The notes under the pieces are model-generated. The model saw only the letters and a list, made by a program, of their open reading frames with translations. It was not told where the DNA came from and made no database searches. Below, in pieces: positions 1-4,942 of a stretch of DNA of 5,019 nt; position 1 is the stretch's first letter; each line of letters opens with the position of its first letter. The stretch lies in the NCBI GenBank assembly GCA_964604135.1, contig CAZRXU010000138.1, forward strand, positions 1-5,019. The letters are read 5' to 3'. Made by a program: the position numbers and the translations under genes. The DNA is from Sabulitectum sp964604135 (GTDB lineage Bacteria > Fermentibacterota > Fermentibacteria > Fermentibacterales > JCC-6).

Positions 1-26
1 AGACTATAATCTTTTACCGGGAGAAA

Positions 27-1085
27 ATGAAAAGGTCTGTTCTTCTTAACTGGCTTCCCTTCGAAAACACAGCAACAGGTGCTGCAAAAAGGGCGATTGA
101 GCTTCACCGCAGGCTTAGCGATGAGTTCAGCCTTACTGCTGTGGTTACCCGGGGTTTCCCGAACGGTGCAGTGCCCAGTGTAAAAAAAGCAGTGGTTGCT
201 CCCCTGAGGAATATTCGAGTGAGGTATTCTGAAAGGTTGCCGAAGTTCTGGGAAGAAGCTGGTGTTTCCGATATCTGGGTTACAGATACACTTCCAGTTC
301 CAGTATTCGGCTCAAAGATAAAAACTGTTCTCACCGTTCACGACCTTAGATATCTTGTGAACAGAAAATACCTCAGCCTGTCCAGGTATCTTCTTCTTAA
401 ACTAACCATGAAAGCTGGTCTTAACAGGGCGGATGCCGTTGTTACAGTGTCAGGCTGGGTAGCTGATCAGATTGTAGAAAAATACGGTGTTTCCCGGGAA
501 AAGCTGTTCGTAATACCAAATGCCGCAGCCTCACTTCCACCAGCGGGTACAGAAGCAAATCACAAAAGGAAGTACATTCTGGCAGTTGGTCATCTGGAGG
601 CAAGAAAAAGCATCGATACCCTTATCCGCGCCTTCTCCATGTTCAAAGATGGCTGGAATGGAGATCTTGTTATTGCGGGAAGCGGACCGCTGGAAAGCAA
701 TCTCAAAGCTATGGCTGGAATTCTTAACTGCGGTTCGCGGGTAAAGTTCAGAGGGAGGGTAACTGACCAGGAGCTTTCCACACTTTACGCGAACAGCACT
801 TGTCTTGTATGCCCCTCTGTTTACGAGGGTTTCGGTATGACTATTCTCGAAGGGCTTGCCTCAGGTGTACCTGTTGTTGCTTCTGCTATTCCTCCGCACC
901 GGGAAGTCGCCGGTGACGCTGCTGTGTGGTTTGAGTCGGGCAATCCCGATGACCTGTCGCGAGTTCTACAGCAGCTTTTTTCAGGTAGGATTAAGGACAA
1001 CCCGGAAATGAGAGAACAGAGGGCAAAAATGTTTAACTGGGATGACTCAGCAGAAGAACTTGCTTCTGTATACAAGCAGCTGTAA
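27..1085 (+). CDS. GT4-family (GT-B fold) glycosyltransferase
   Basis: This is a complete 352-residue glycosyltransferase, the usual length for GT4 retaining enzymes that move a sugar from a nucleotide-sugar donor onto a growing glycan at the inner membrane. The N-terminal acceptor domain opens with a beta strand (MKRSVLLNWLPFE, with the TATGAAKRA loop after it) and contains TVHDLRY at about residues 103-109. The linker motif SGWVADQIVEKYGVS (142-156) leads to VIPNA (162-166). The C-terminal donor domain starts at ILAVGHLEARKS (184-195), carries the GSGPLE loop (218-223), and has the diagnostic EX7E pair as E267 and E275 in YEGFGMTILEGLASG. The start is the ATG at 27 behind GGGAG (19-23), a short spacing. 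Only 26 bases lie upstream, so promoter and operon partners are unseen. It is probably part of a cell-surface polysaccharide or glycoconjugate cluster to the left. The fold call is firm; donor and acceptor cannot be told from sequence. Confidence 0.95.
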   Translation: MKRSVLLNWLPFENTATGAAKRAIELHRRLSDEFSLTAVVTRGFPNGAVPSVKKAVVAPLRNIRVRYSERLPKFWEEAGVSDIWVTDTLPVPVFGSKIKTVLTVHDLRYLVNRKYLSLSRYLLLKLTMKAGLNRADAVVTVSGWVADQIVEKYGVSREKLFVIPNAAASLPPAGTEANHKRKYILAVGHLEARKSIDTLIRAFSMFKDGWNGDLVIAGSGPLESNLKAMAGILNCGSRVKFRGRVTDQELSTLYANSTCLVCPSVYEGFGMTILEGLASGVPVVASAIPPHREVAGDAAVWFESGNPDDLSRVLQQLFSGRIKDNPEMREQRAKMFNWDDSAEELASVYKQL

Positions 1086-1193
1086 CCTGCGTGAGTTAGC
1101 AGTATCCGCAATCAGCAGGGTGGTTCCTAGTTGCCGGGCGAAACCTTCTCGTGCGAAAGCATGATAGTGGTACTCTACACTCCAACCATCATT
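1086..1193. other. Convergent spacer with GNRA hairpin and in-frame open extension
   Basis: This 108-bp spacer separates the stop codons of two converging genes and has no T-run typical of an intrinsic terminator. On the plus strand, TCGTGC (1149-1154) and GCATGA (1159-1164) form a 6-bp stem with one G-U pair, capped by a GAAA tetraloop. GGTGGTT (1119-1125) can pair with AACCATC (1184-1190) to enclose it, and CCTGC/GCAGG (1086-1090, 1115-1119) is a competing or adjacent helix. On the minus strand, the 36 codons after the TAA of the HExxH gene (1196-1194) are all open in the same phase. They read a protein-like phrase including FAREGFARQLGTTLLIADTA. It could be a structured RNA, a dispersed repeat, or a lost coding tail. 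The pairings are seen; any function is inference. Confidence 0.4.
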
Positions 1194-1640
1194 TTAGCCT
1201 CTGCCCAGCTCTTTTTCTACCTGCTTTTCTACTCGGAGGAAGTACATTTCTCTCTTTTCGCCAGTTGCAGATATCAGTGCTTTGGTTAAATCCTGGGTTG
1301 TCACTTCAAGAACGCTCATAAATTGACCATATGCGAAAACACGCCTGGGATCATCCTCATCGGAGCCATAAAGACTTGACAACAGGGCTTCAATCATTTG
1401 ATCCATTCCCCACAGTTTCAAGTGAAGTAGTTCATGAATAACTATTTCCTCAAGAAATTGTATTTCAACTCTCTGATTGATAATTAAGGCTGCATTTCGA
1501 TTGTCCTGATCAATCTTAATATCGCCGGATTTGCGCCAGTCCCTGTCCGCTACAACAACACGAATAGACCAATCTCTTAGTTGCAATATCTGTTGCCACT
1601 TTTCTAGAAAACCTGTAATATCTTTTTCAGTTATGCACAT
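1194..1640 (-). CDS. Small HExxH putative zinc metallopeptidase-like protein
   Basis: This is a 148-residue protein with no signal peptide or membrane segment, so probably cytosolic. The active-site-like helix EEIVIHELLHLKLWGMD (about 64-80) contains HExxH as H69-E70-L-L-H73, the zinc-binding and catalytic signature of gluzincin-type peptidases. The N-terminal part has the pattern W-x8-W (W15, W24, in WQQILQLRDWSIRVVVAD) followed by a beta-rich stretch with NAALIINQ before the helix. I associate that layout with compact SprT/minigluzincin-like proteins that are also common in phages. The third metal ligand is not obvious; an acidic residue in the helix near E112 is a candidate. The C-terminus is a charged helix (GEKREMYFLRVEKQVEKELG). 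The ATG at 1640 has GAGG at 1650-1647, six bases away, and follows the lipoprotein stop by 12 bp, so the two are very likely co-transcribed. Substrate is unknown, and proteolytic activity is inferred from the motif only. Confidence 0.82.
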   Translation of the reverse strand: MCITEKDITGFLEKWQQILQLRDWSIRVVVADRDWRKSGDIKIDQDNRNAALIINQRVEIQFLEEIVIHELLHLKLWGMDQMIEALLSSLYGSDEDDPRRVFAYGQFMSVLEVTTQDLTKALISATGEKREMYFLRVEKQVEKELGRG

Positions 1641-1652
1641 ATTTTTCCTCTG

Positions 1653-1994
1653 TCAACTTCCTGACTGCACGAATGCTATTGATTCTTTTTGAATTGTTAT
1701 TCTGATTCTCTCTCCGGTGACTCCATGTGTTGCGTAACCGAAAGAGCTGCTGAGGGCTCCACCTCCGGCGAGTCGAACGCTTACATGAAAAGAATCATCC
1801 TTTGTGTAAACAACAGAAACCTCTTGTTGTTCTCCGGGATACAGATTGCTGAAGGTCCAGCTGCTGTCGCATACTGCCACAGTTACAGAGGCGCAGATTT
1901 TGTCGGAATTGTTCTCGACCAGCAGCAAGTTCTGATTCGTACCACACCCTGCTGCAGCCAGCAGAACGATGGTGTATACAACAGTTTTGACCAT
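1653..1994 (-). CDS. Small putative lipoprotein with beta-sandwich-like mature part
   Basis: This encodes a 113-residue protein with a short lipoprotein signal: MVK, a hydrophobic run (VVYTIVLLAAAG) and the lipid-accepting cysteine C17, so the lipobox is AAGC. The mature part of about 97 residues is mostly alternating beta pattern: LLLVENNS (23-30), ASVTVAVCD (35-43), WTFSNLYPGE, then DSFHVSVRL and a glycine-rich turn. This suggests a single Ig-like or beta-sandwich domain anchored in the cell envelope. C34 and C42 could form a disulfide after export. The open frame extends upstream to 2120, but the extra 42 residues look non-coding. The ATG at 1994 is preceded at five bases by AAGGAGG and starts exactly at the signal peptide. 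It is the first gene of a unit with the HExxH protein and diverges from the DUF6754 operon. I do not recognise a named family, so function is unknown. Confidence 0.8.
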   Translation of the reverse strand: MVKTVVYTIVLLAAAGCGTNQNLLLVENNSDKICASVTVAVCDSSWTFSNLYPGEQQEVSVVYTKDDSFHVSVRLAGGGALSSSFGYATHGVTGERIRITIQKESIAFVQSGS

Positions 1995-1999
1995 AAAAC

Positions 2000-2006
2000 C
2001 CTCCTT
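2000..2006 (-). promoter_or_regulatory. Ribosome-binding site fixing the lipoprotein start
   Basis: On the minus strand AAGGAGG lies here, followed by GTTTT and then ATG at 1994. An in-frame ATG at 2012 lies just upstream of this site and is less likely to be used because it would place the Shine-Dalgarno sequence inside the coding region. Confidence 0.8.
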
Positions 2007-2029
2007 TTTCATAATGTTGCAGGTATCAG

Positions 2030-2084
2030 CAATTATGTCAATACTAACTGGTCTGTACTGCGGAGCATTTCCTTTGCATAATTG
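2030..2084. promoter_or_regulatory. Divergent promoter region with 8-bp inverted repeat
   Basis: CAATTATG (2030-2037) and CATAATTG (2077-2084) are perfect reverse complements separated by 39 bp. Each arm contains CATAAT on its own strand, a five-of-six match to the -10 consensus. Each is correctly placed to start a transcript roughly 25-30 bases upstream of its gene: the minus-strand box for the lipoprotein at 1994, the plus-strand box for the DUF6754 gene at 2114. No good -35 hexamer lies at 16-18 bp from either box, so either an activator helps or the repeat is an operator. The repeat is seen directly; the promoter role is inferred. Confidence 0.4.
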
Positions 2085-2102
2085 GTGAACACTTATTGCT
2101 GT

Positions 2103-2107
2103 GGAGG
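2103..2107 (+). promoter_or_regulatory. Ribosome-binding site for TTG start at 2114
   Basis: GGAGG is followed by TATGTT (6 bases) and then TTG at 2114. The ATG at 2110-2112 is out of frame, and the in-frame TTG at 2096 lies before this site. The site therefore selects the 2114 start, which also begins a clean signal-peptide-like segment. Confidence 0.75.
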
Positions 2108-2113
2108 TATGTT

Positions 2114-3265
2114 TTGACAACCATCTTTGTAGTTTGCCTTACGCTGTTATCAACACCCCATATCGTCAGTGTCTCGAATGCTCCTGAAGACGATGGATCC
2201 CTTCTGCTTGTCGAGTTTGAAGACGCTGTTGAAACCCCGGATAACCTTGCCGGGCTGCTGGTTCAAAGAACTGAAGACACTGCGGGTGATACAGTCTGGG
2301 AAACCGTTCTGGTGGAGGCTCTCCCTCTAGAAAGTGCAGAACTGACGGATGGTTATGATCCCGACTACCCCATTTTTCCGGCCACGCACTACCTGTACAG
2401 AACTGTTGTTATCACAACTGAAGGTGATTCTCTGCAAAGCCAGGTCTTTACCGGTGCGGAGCTGCCGCAGGGTGAGTGGTTCAGCCCAAGTGAGGTGCCC
2501 ACGCTGATTGGCAGTGTTTTGTTCCTGGGGCTTATTTTCTTTTACTTTCACAGAGCAAAAAGAGGTTCCGAGTTTTACCTTCGCCCAATTGCCGGTATTG
2601 AGGCCATAGATGAGGCAATCGGCCGTGCCACAGAGATGGGAAAGCCAATTCTTTATGTTCCGGGATTGTCAACCATAGGTGATGTCGCAACCATTGCCAG
2701 TATTACAATTCTGGGCAGGGTAGCCAAGAAGGTGGCAGAATACGGAACCCCGCTGCTTGTTCCCAACTGCGACCCCATAGTGTATACCGTGTGCGAAGAA
2801 ACCGTCCGCCAGGGTTATCTTGAGGCCGGAAGACCAGATGCATACGATCAGGACAGTGTTTTCTTTCTAACCCAGAGTCAGTTTGCCTATGTTGCCGGAG
2901 TTAACGGAATAATGGTGCGAGACAAACCGGCAACCAACTTCTATCTAGGCATGTTCTGGGCGGAATCTCTGATTCTTGCAGAAACAGGTTCCCTCTCTGG
3001 TGCGATACAGATTGCGGGAACAGATGCGGTTACACAGCTTCCATTTTTCATTACTACCTGCGATTACACCCTTATCGGCGAGGAACTCTACGCGGCAAGT
3101 GCATATCTTGGGCGAGAGCCAAAGCAGCTTGGCTCCATAAAGGGCCAGGATGCCTGCAAGTCTGTAATGATGGCTTTCATAGTGCTTGGCATTGTTCTAA
3201 GCATTATCTACGCGATTACAGGCAACGAGTCGGTGATGTTTCTGGGCCGCTTTTTGAATCTGTAG
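2114..3265 (+). CDS. DUF6754-type membrane protein
   Basis: This is a 383-residue membrane protein of unknown function. From the TTG start it has a hydrophobic signal or anchor segment (MTTIFVVCLTLLST) and then an exported domain of about 100 residues (24-120) with the strand pattern of a fibronectin-III-like fold (LLLVEFED, LLVQR, HYLYRTVVITTEGDS). A transmembrane helix follows at about 130-147, and a second lies near the C-terminus at about 351-369. Between the helices is a soluble domain of roughly 200 residues, presumably cytoplasmic, with blocks I recognise from DUF6754: RPIAGIEAIDEAIGRATEMG (157-176), YVPGLSTIGDVATIA (181-195), GTPLLVPNCDP (211-221), QFAYVAGVNGIM (256-267), GAIQIAGTDAVTQLPFF (296-312) and YTLIGEELYAASAYL (318-332). 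No catalytic motif is evident. It is the first gene of a tight operon, with the next gene starting 1 bp after its stop. The family assignment is from memory, not a search. Confidence 0.88.
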   Translation: MTTIFVVCLTLLSTPHIVSVSNAPEDDGSLLLVEFEDAVETPDNLAGLLVQRTEDTAGDTVWETVLVEALPLESAELTDGYDPDYPIFPATHYLYRTVVITTEGDSLQSQVFTGAELPQGEWFSPSEVPTLIGSVLFLGLIFFYFHRAKRGSEFYLRPIAGIEAIDEAIGRATEMGKPILYVPGLSTIGDVATIASITILGRVAKKVAEYGTPLLVPNCDPIVYTVCEETVRQGYLEAGRPDAYDQDSVFFLTQSQFAYVAGVNGIMVRDKPATNFYLGMFWAESLILAETGSLSGAIQIAGTDAVTQLPFFITTCDYTLIGEELYAASAYLGREPKQLGSIKGQDACKSVMMAFIVLGIVLSIIYAITGNESVMFLGRFLNL

Positions 3266-3266
3266 C

Positions 3267-3725
3267 ATGAGTGATCTTCTGGTTCCTCTTTACAAACTTC
3301 CTGCAAGAAACCATCTGCCTGGCTTCGCTGTGCGCAGGGTTATGGCGCATGAGGGCTCATACGTAAGAAAGTGGGTGGAAACAGTATTTTCCGCCAGCTG
3401 GGCATCGGAGATACTTCCAGCCATAAGCAGAACTCCATCTTCTGTATTCATTGCAGTAGACAGCAGTATTAACGAACTGGCGGGTTTCTGTGCATGGGAC
3501 TGTACGGCACTTGGTTTTCTGGGGCCGGTAGGGGTTGCCGAGAAGTACAGGGGCAGAGGTGCAGGCAGGGCAGTTGTTCTTGAGGTTCTGTATGCCATGA
3601 AAGAACAGGGATACGGTTATGGAATAATAGGTGATGCCGGTGCCGAGGATTTCTTCCAATCCGCTTGTGGTGCAGTGGTCATACCTGACAGCACCCCTGG
3701 TGTTTACCCAGAGGTTCTTGGATGA
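3267..3725 (+). CDS. GNAT-family N-acetyltransferase (first of two)
   Basis: This is a 152-residue protein of the GNAT fold, which transfers an acyl group from acyl-CoA to an amine. The core strand and P-loop lie at LGFLGPVGVAEKYRGRGAGRAVVLEVLYAM (82-111). The CoA-pyrophosphate-binding motif R/Q-x-x-G-x-G/A is R95-G-R-G98-A-G100. After it come a helix, the strand YGYGIIGDAG (116-125) and the C-terminal AEDFFQSACGAVVIPDSTPGVY segment, which replaces the usual N-x-x-A-x-x-F/Y motif B. The N-terminal DLLVPLYKLP segment and the WASE stretch (45-48) recall a bacterial GNAT subgroup with this exact layout; its substrate is not known to me. The start lies 1 bp after the DUF6754 stop without a clear Shine-Dalgarno sequence, so translation is probably coupled to the upstream gene. 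It overlaps the next gene by 4 bp. Confidence 0.85.
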   Translation: MSDLLVPLYKLPARNHLPGFAVRRVMAHEGSYVRKWVETVFSASWASEILPAISRTPSSVFIAVDSSINELAGFCAWDCTALGFLGPVGVAEKYRGRGAGRAVVLEVLYAMKEQGYGYGIIGDAGAEDFFQSACGAVVIPDSTPGVYPEVLG

Positions 3726-4171
3726 GTGCAACTGTACGGGCCATGATTCCCGATGACTATACCGGTCTTGTTGAGTTGTGGAGCAGTTTTCCAGGCAACA
3801 CAATGACCGGGGCTGATTCTTTGCTGGGTTTTACCCATTTTCTGCAGCGGAACGGTTTTTGCTGTTTCACAGCTACAGAAAGTGGCAGAATAGTTGGATC
3901 GGTTATGGCCGGAGAAGATGCCAGACGGGGCTACATTTACCATCTTTCAGTAGAAAAAGAGCTTCATCATTCCGGTATAGGAAAACTCCTGATGGATACA
4001 GTAGAAAAAGCTCTCTACACAGCGGGAATAGAGAAGATTCACCTGTTCATTTTTTCAGACAACCCTGCCATAGAGTTCTACAGAAAAACAGGGTGGCACC
4101 TGAGAGATGATATAGAGGTTATGAGCAAGGTTCTTCACGGAGATAGATACATGGGAACCAGAAAACCCTGA
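3722..4171 (+). CDS. GNAT-family N-acetyltransferase (second of two)
   Basis: This is a compact 149-residue GNAT protein with all core elements in order. VRAMIPDDYTGLVELW (5-20) is the first strand and helix, and GRIVGSVMAGEDARRGYIYHLSV (55-77) holds the central strands. The acetyl-CoA loop is H82-H-S-G85-I-G87-KLL, where the usual R/Q at the first motif position is histidine. KIHLFIFSDN (105-114) is followed by motif B, NPAIEFYRKTGW (114-125). The overall pattern resembles small YpeA/RimI-like acetyltransferases, but the target is unknown. The start ATG overlaps the stop of the preceding GNAT gene (ATGA, 3722-3725), and GAGG at 3711-3714 sits seven bases upstream. It is therefore co-transcribed and probably translationally coupled. 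It is little like its neighbour outside the fold, so this is not a recent tandem duplication. It appears to be the last gene of the operon. Confidence 0.92.
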   Translation: MSATVRAMIPDDYTGLVELWSSFPGNTMTGADSLLGFTHFLQRNGFCCFTATESGRIVGSVMAGEDARRGYIYHLSVEKELHHSGIGKLLMDTVEKALYTAGIEKIHLFIFSDNPAIEFYRKTGWHLRDDIEVMSKVLHGDRYMGTRKP

Positions 4172-4281
4172 ATAACGAATTGCCAGTTGTGTAGATATCC
4201 GTGGTTTCAGTGCGAACTGCTCTTGAACACAACCCTCCTTCGGTTTCAGGCTGAAGAGCAGCTGGTGTGTCTGCTGATGGG
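4172..4281. other. Convergent spacer with imperfect stem-loop
   Basis: This 110-bp spacer lies between two converging stop codons. CTGCTCTT (4217-4224) is complementary to AAGAGCAG (4254-4261), giving an 8-bp stem over a 29-base loop that itself holds AACC/GGTT (4231-4234, 4242-4245). Neither strand has a following T-run, so this is not a standard intrinsic terminator, but it could protect both 3' ends or act with Rho. Beyond it, TGCCAGTT (4181-4188) and AACTGGCA (4296-4303, inside the next gene) form a wider inverted repeat. No open frame here looks coding. Confidence 0.3.
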
Positions 4282-4731
4282 TTAACTGCTTGTGTAACTG
4301 GCATCCTCTACAACAGTTTTCAGAATATCCAACTGGTTCACAGCTGGCAGTTTTGAAAACCTTACAACAACAACGGGATACTCCATCAATAAGAAGTAGC
4401 ACTTCTCGCCAGCATGCTCCTCAGCTTCTTCACAGGAGAACAATGTTGGAAAGCTGTCGTATCCGGACATATCTTTGGTGTAAAACTCATAGTTATTCTC
4501 GACTTGATCAAATTCGAATTCACTTCCTGATGTTTTTACAAAATCAACAACAGCAGACTTGATTTGCTCAGCAAGAGAATCAACCACTTTCTGAAGAGAA
4601 TCCAATCTGCTGCGGTTTTTCCGGTATGCAGCATTCTTCATTTCTTTGCTTCCCCGCTGAAACTTCATACCAACGGCTTTCCTTACATAAACAAAACCTG
4701 AAACACCTGTTCTTGAAACCATTCCGCTCAA
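4282..4731 (-). CDS. Hypothetical protein, 149 residues, unrecognised
   Basis: I do not recognise this protein. From the TTG at 4731 it has a basic N-terminal third (residues 1-42, including VRKAVGMKFQRGSKEMKNAAYRK broken by K/R residues), then an amphipathic helix, probably coiled coil (SRLDSLQKVVDSLAEQIKSAVVDFV, about 41-65, counted across two halves). An acidic region with EFEFDQVENNYEFYTKD (71-87) and CEEAEEHAGEKC (100-111) follows, and then a hydrophobic strand FLLMEYPVVVVRF (113-125) and a short terminal helix. No signal peptide is evident, so it is probably cytosolic. Codon choice looks coding. The start is uncertain: the frame is open to 4773, and ATGs exist at 4722, 4668 and 4641. 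The TTG has GGGAGG five bases upstream and is preferred. It converges with the GNAT operon. C100 and C111 are the only cysteines. Confidence 0.62.
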   Translation of the reverse strand: MSGMVSRTGVSGFVYVRKAVGMKFQRGSKEMKNAAYRKNRSRLDSLQKVVDSLAEQIKSAVVDFVKTSGSEFEFDQVENNYEFYTKDMSGYDSFPTLFSCEEAEEHAGEKCYFLLMEYPVVVVRFSKLPAVNQLDILKTVVEDASYTSS

Positions 4732-4932
4732 AACAGCCTCCCGCAAGAAAAATACAAACAAAAGCAAGCACACGGGTTTATATACTACAACGCCAGGCTG
4801 AGCAGATATTTGTTACTGGAATGAAATACGGAACTAAAGCTTCTTGCAGGTAGCGCATTATCGACAAAAACTTAACACAAATACCAGCTTACTGAATATT
4901 TATCTGATTGCGGTTGACTCGACCGGCCAGGT
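4732..4932. other. Spacer upstream of the hypothetical gene
   Basis: About 200 bp without a convincing gene. On the minus strand it must carry the leader and probably the promoter of the 4282-4731 gene. A TATATAA-like stretch near 4779-4786 and a GATAAT near 4857-4862 are possible -10 elements, but neither has a good -35 partner. The right end contains the stem-loop described separately. Plus-strand open frames here lack ribosome-binding sites and look like shadows. Confidence 0.3.
4737..4742 (-). promoter_or_regulatory. Ribosome-binding site for TTG start at 4731
   Basis: GGGAGG on the minus strand is followed by CTGTT and then TTG at 4731. The in-frame ATG at 4722 is 14 bases away, too far for good use, and the GTG at 4773 lacks any such site. 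Confidence 0.55.
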
Positions 4933-4942
4933 TCAATCAGAT
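4902..4942. repeat. Compound stem-loop at the end of the right-edge gene
   Basis: ATCTGATTG (4902-4910) and CAATCAGAT (4934-4942) are perfect 9-bp complements. Stacked directly inside is a second helix, CGGTTG (4911-4916) with CGACCG (4920-4925), one G-U pair on the plus strand and a 3-base loop. Eight unpaired bases (4926-4933) remain on one side. The TGA of the right-edge partial gene falls at the inner edge of one arm. No T-run follows on either strand, so it may be a Rho-assisted or 3'-protecting structure, or a protein-binding palindrome. Confidence 0.55.

Noticed and set aside
5..10. TATAAT as a -10 box for the glycosyltransferase gene
   Set aside because: It would leave a leader of only about 10 bases, any -35 box lies off the window, and the gene more likely belongs to an operon from the left.
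2011..2041. Minus-strand TTGACA (2041-2036) with CATTAT (2016-2011) as a promoter
   Set aside because: The spacer is 19 bp and transcription would begin inside the ribosome-binding site of the lipoprotein gene.
1689..2081. Plus-strand open frame of 130 codons opposite the lipoprotein gene
   Set aside because: It is antisense to a gene with a good ribosome-binding site and signal peptide, and its own start lacks a Shine-Dalgarno sequence.
1995..2120. Upstream in-frame extension of the lipoprotein by 42 residues
   Set aside because: It would bury the signal peptide and the AAGGAGG site inside the coding region, and the added residues look random.
3357..3803. Minus-strand open frame of 148 codons across the two GNAT genes
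   Set aside because: It lies antisense to two clear GNAT domains, is rich in Cys, Ser and Arg as expected of a shadow frame, and has no start signal.
3267..4171. The two GNAT genes as a recent tandem duplication or one split gene
   Set aside because: Each has its own complete acetyl-CoA loop and fold, and the sequences differ throughout.
4732..4773. N-terminal extension of the hypothetical gene beginning MCLLLFVFFLREAV
   Set aside because: It looks like a signal peptide, but its GTG start has no ribosome-binding site, whereas GGGAGG precedes the internal TTG.
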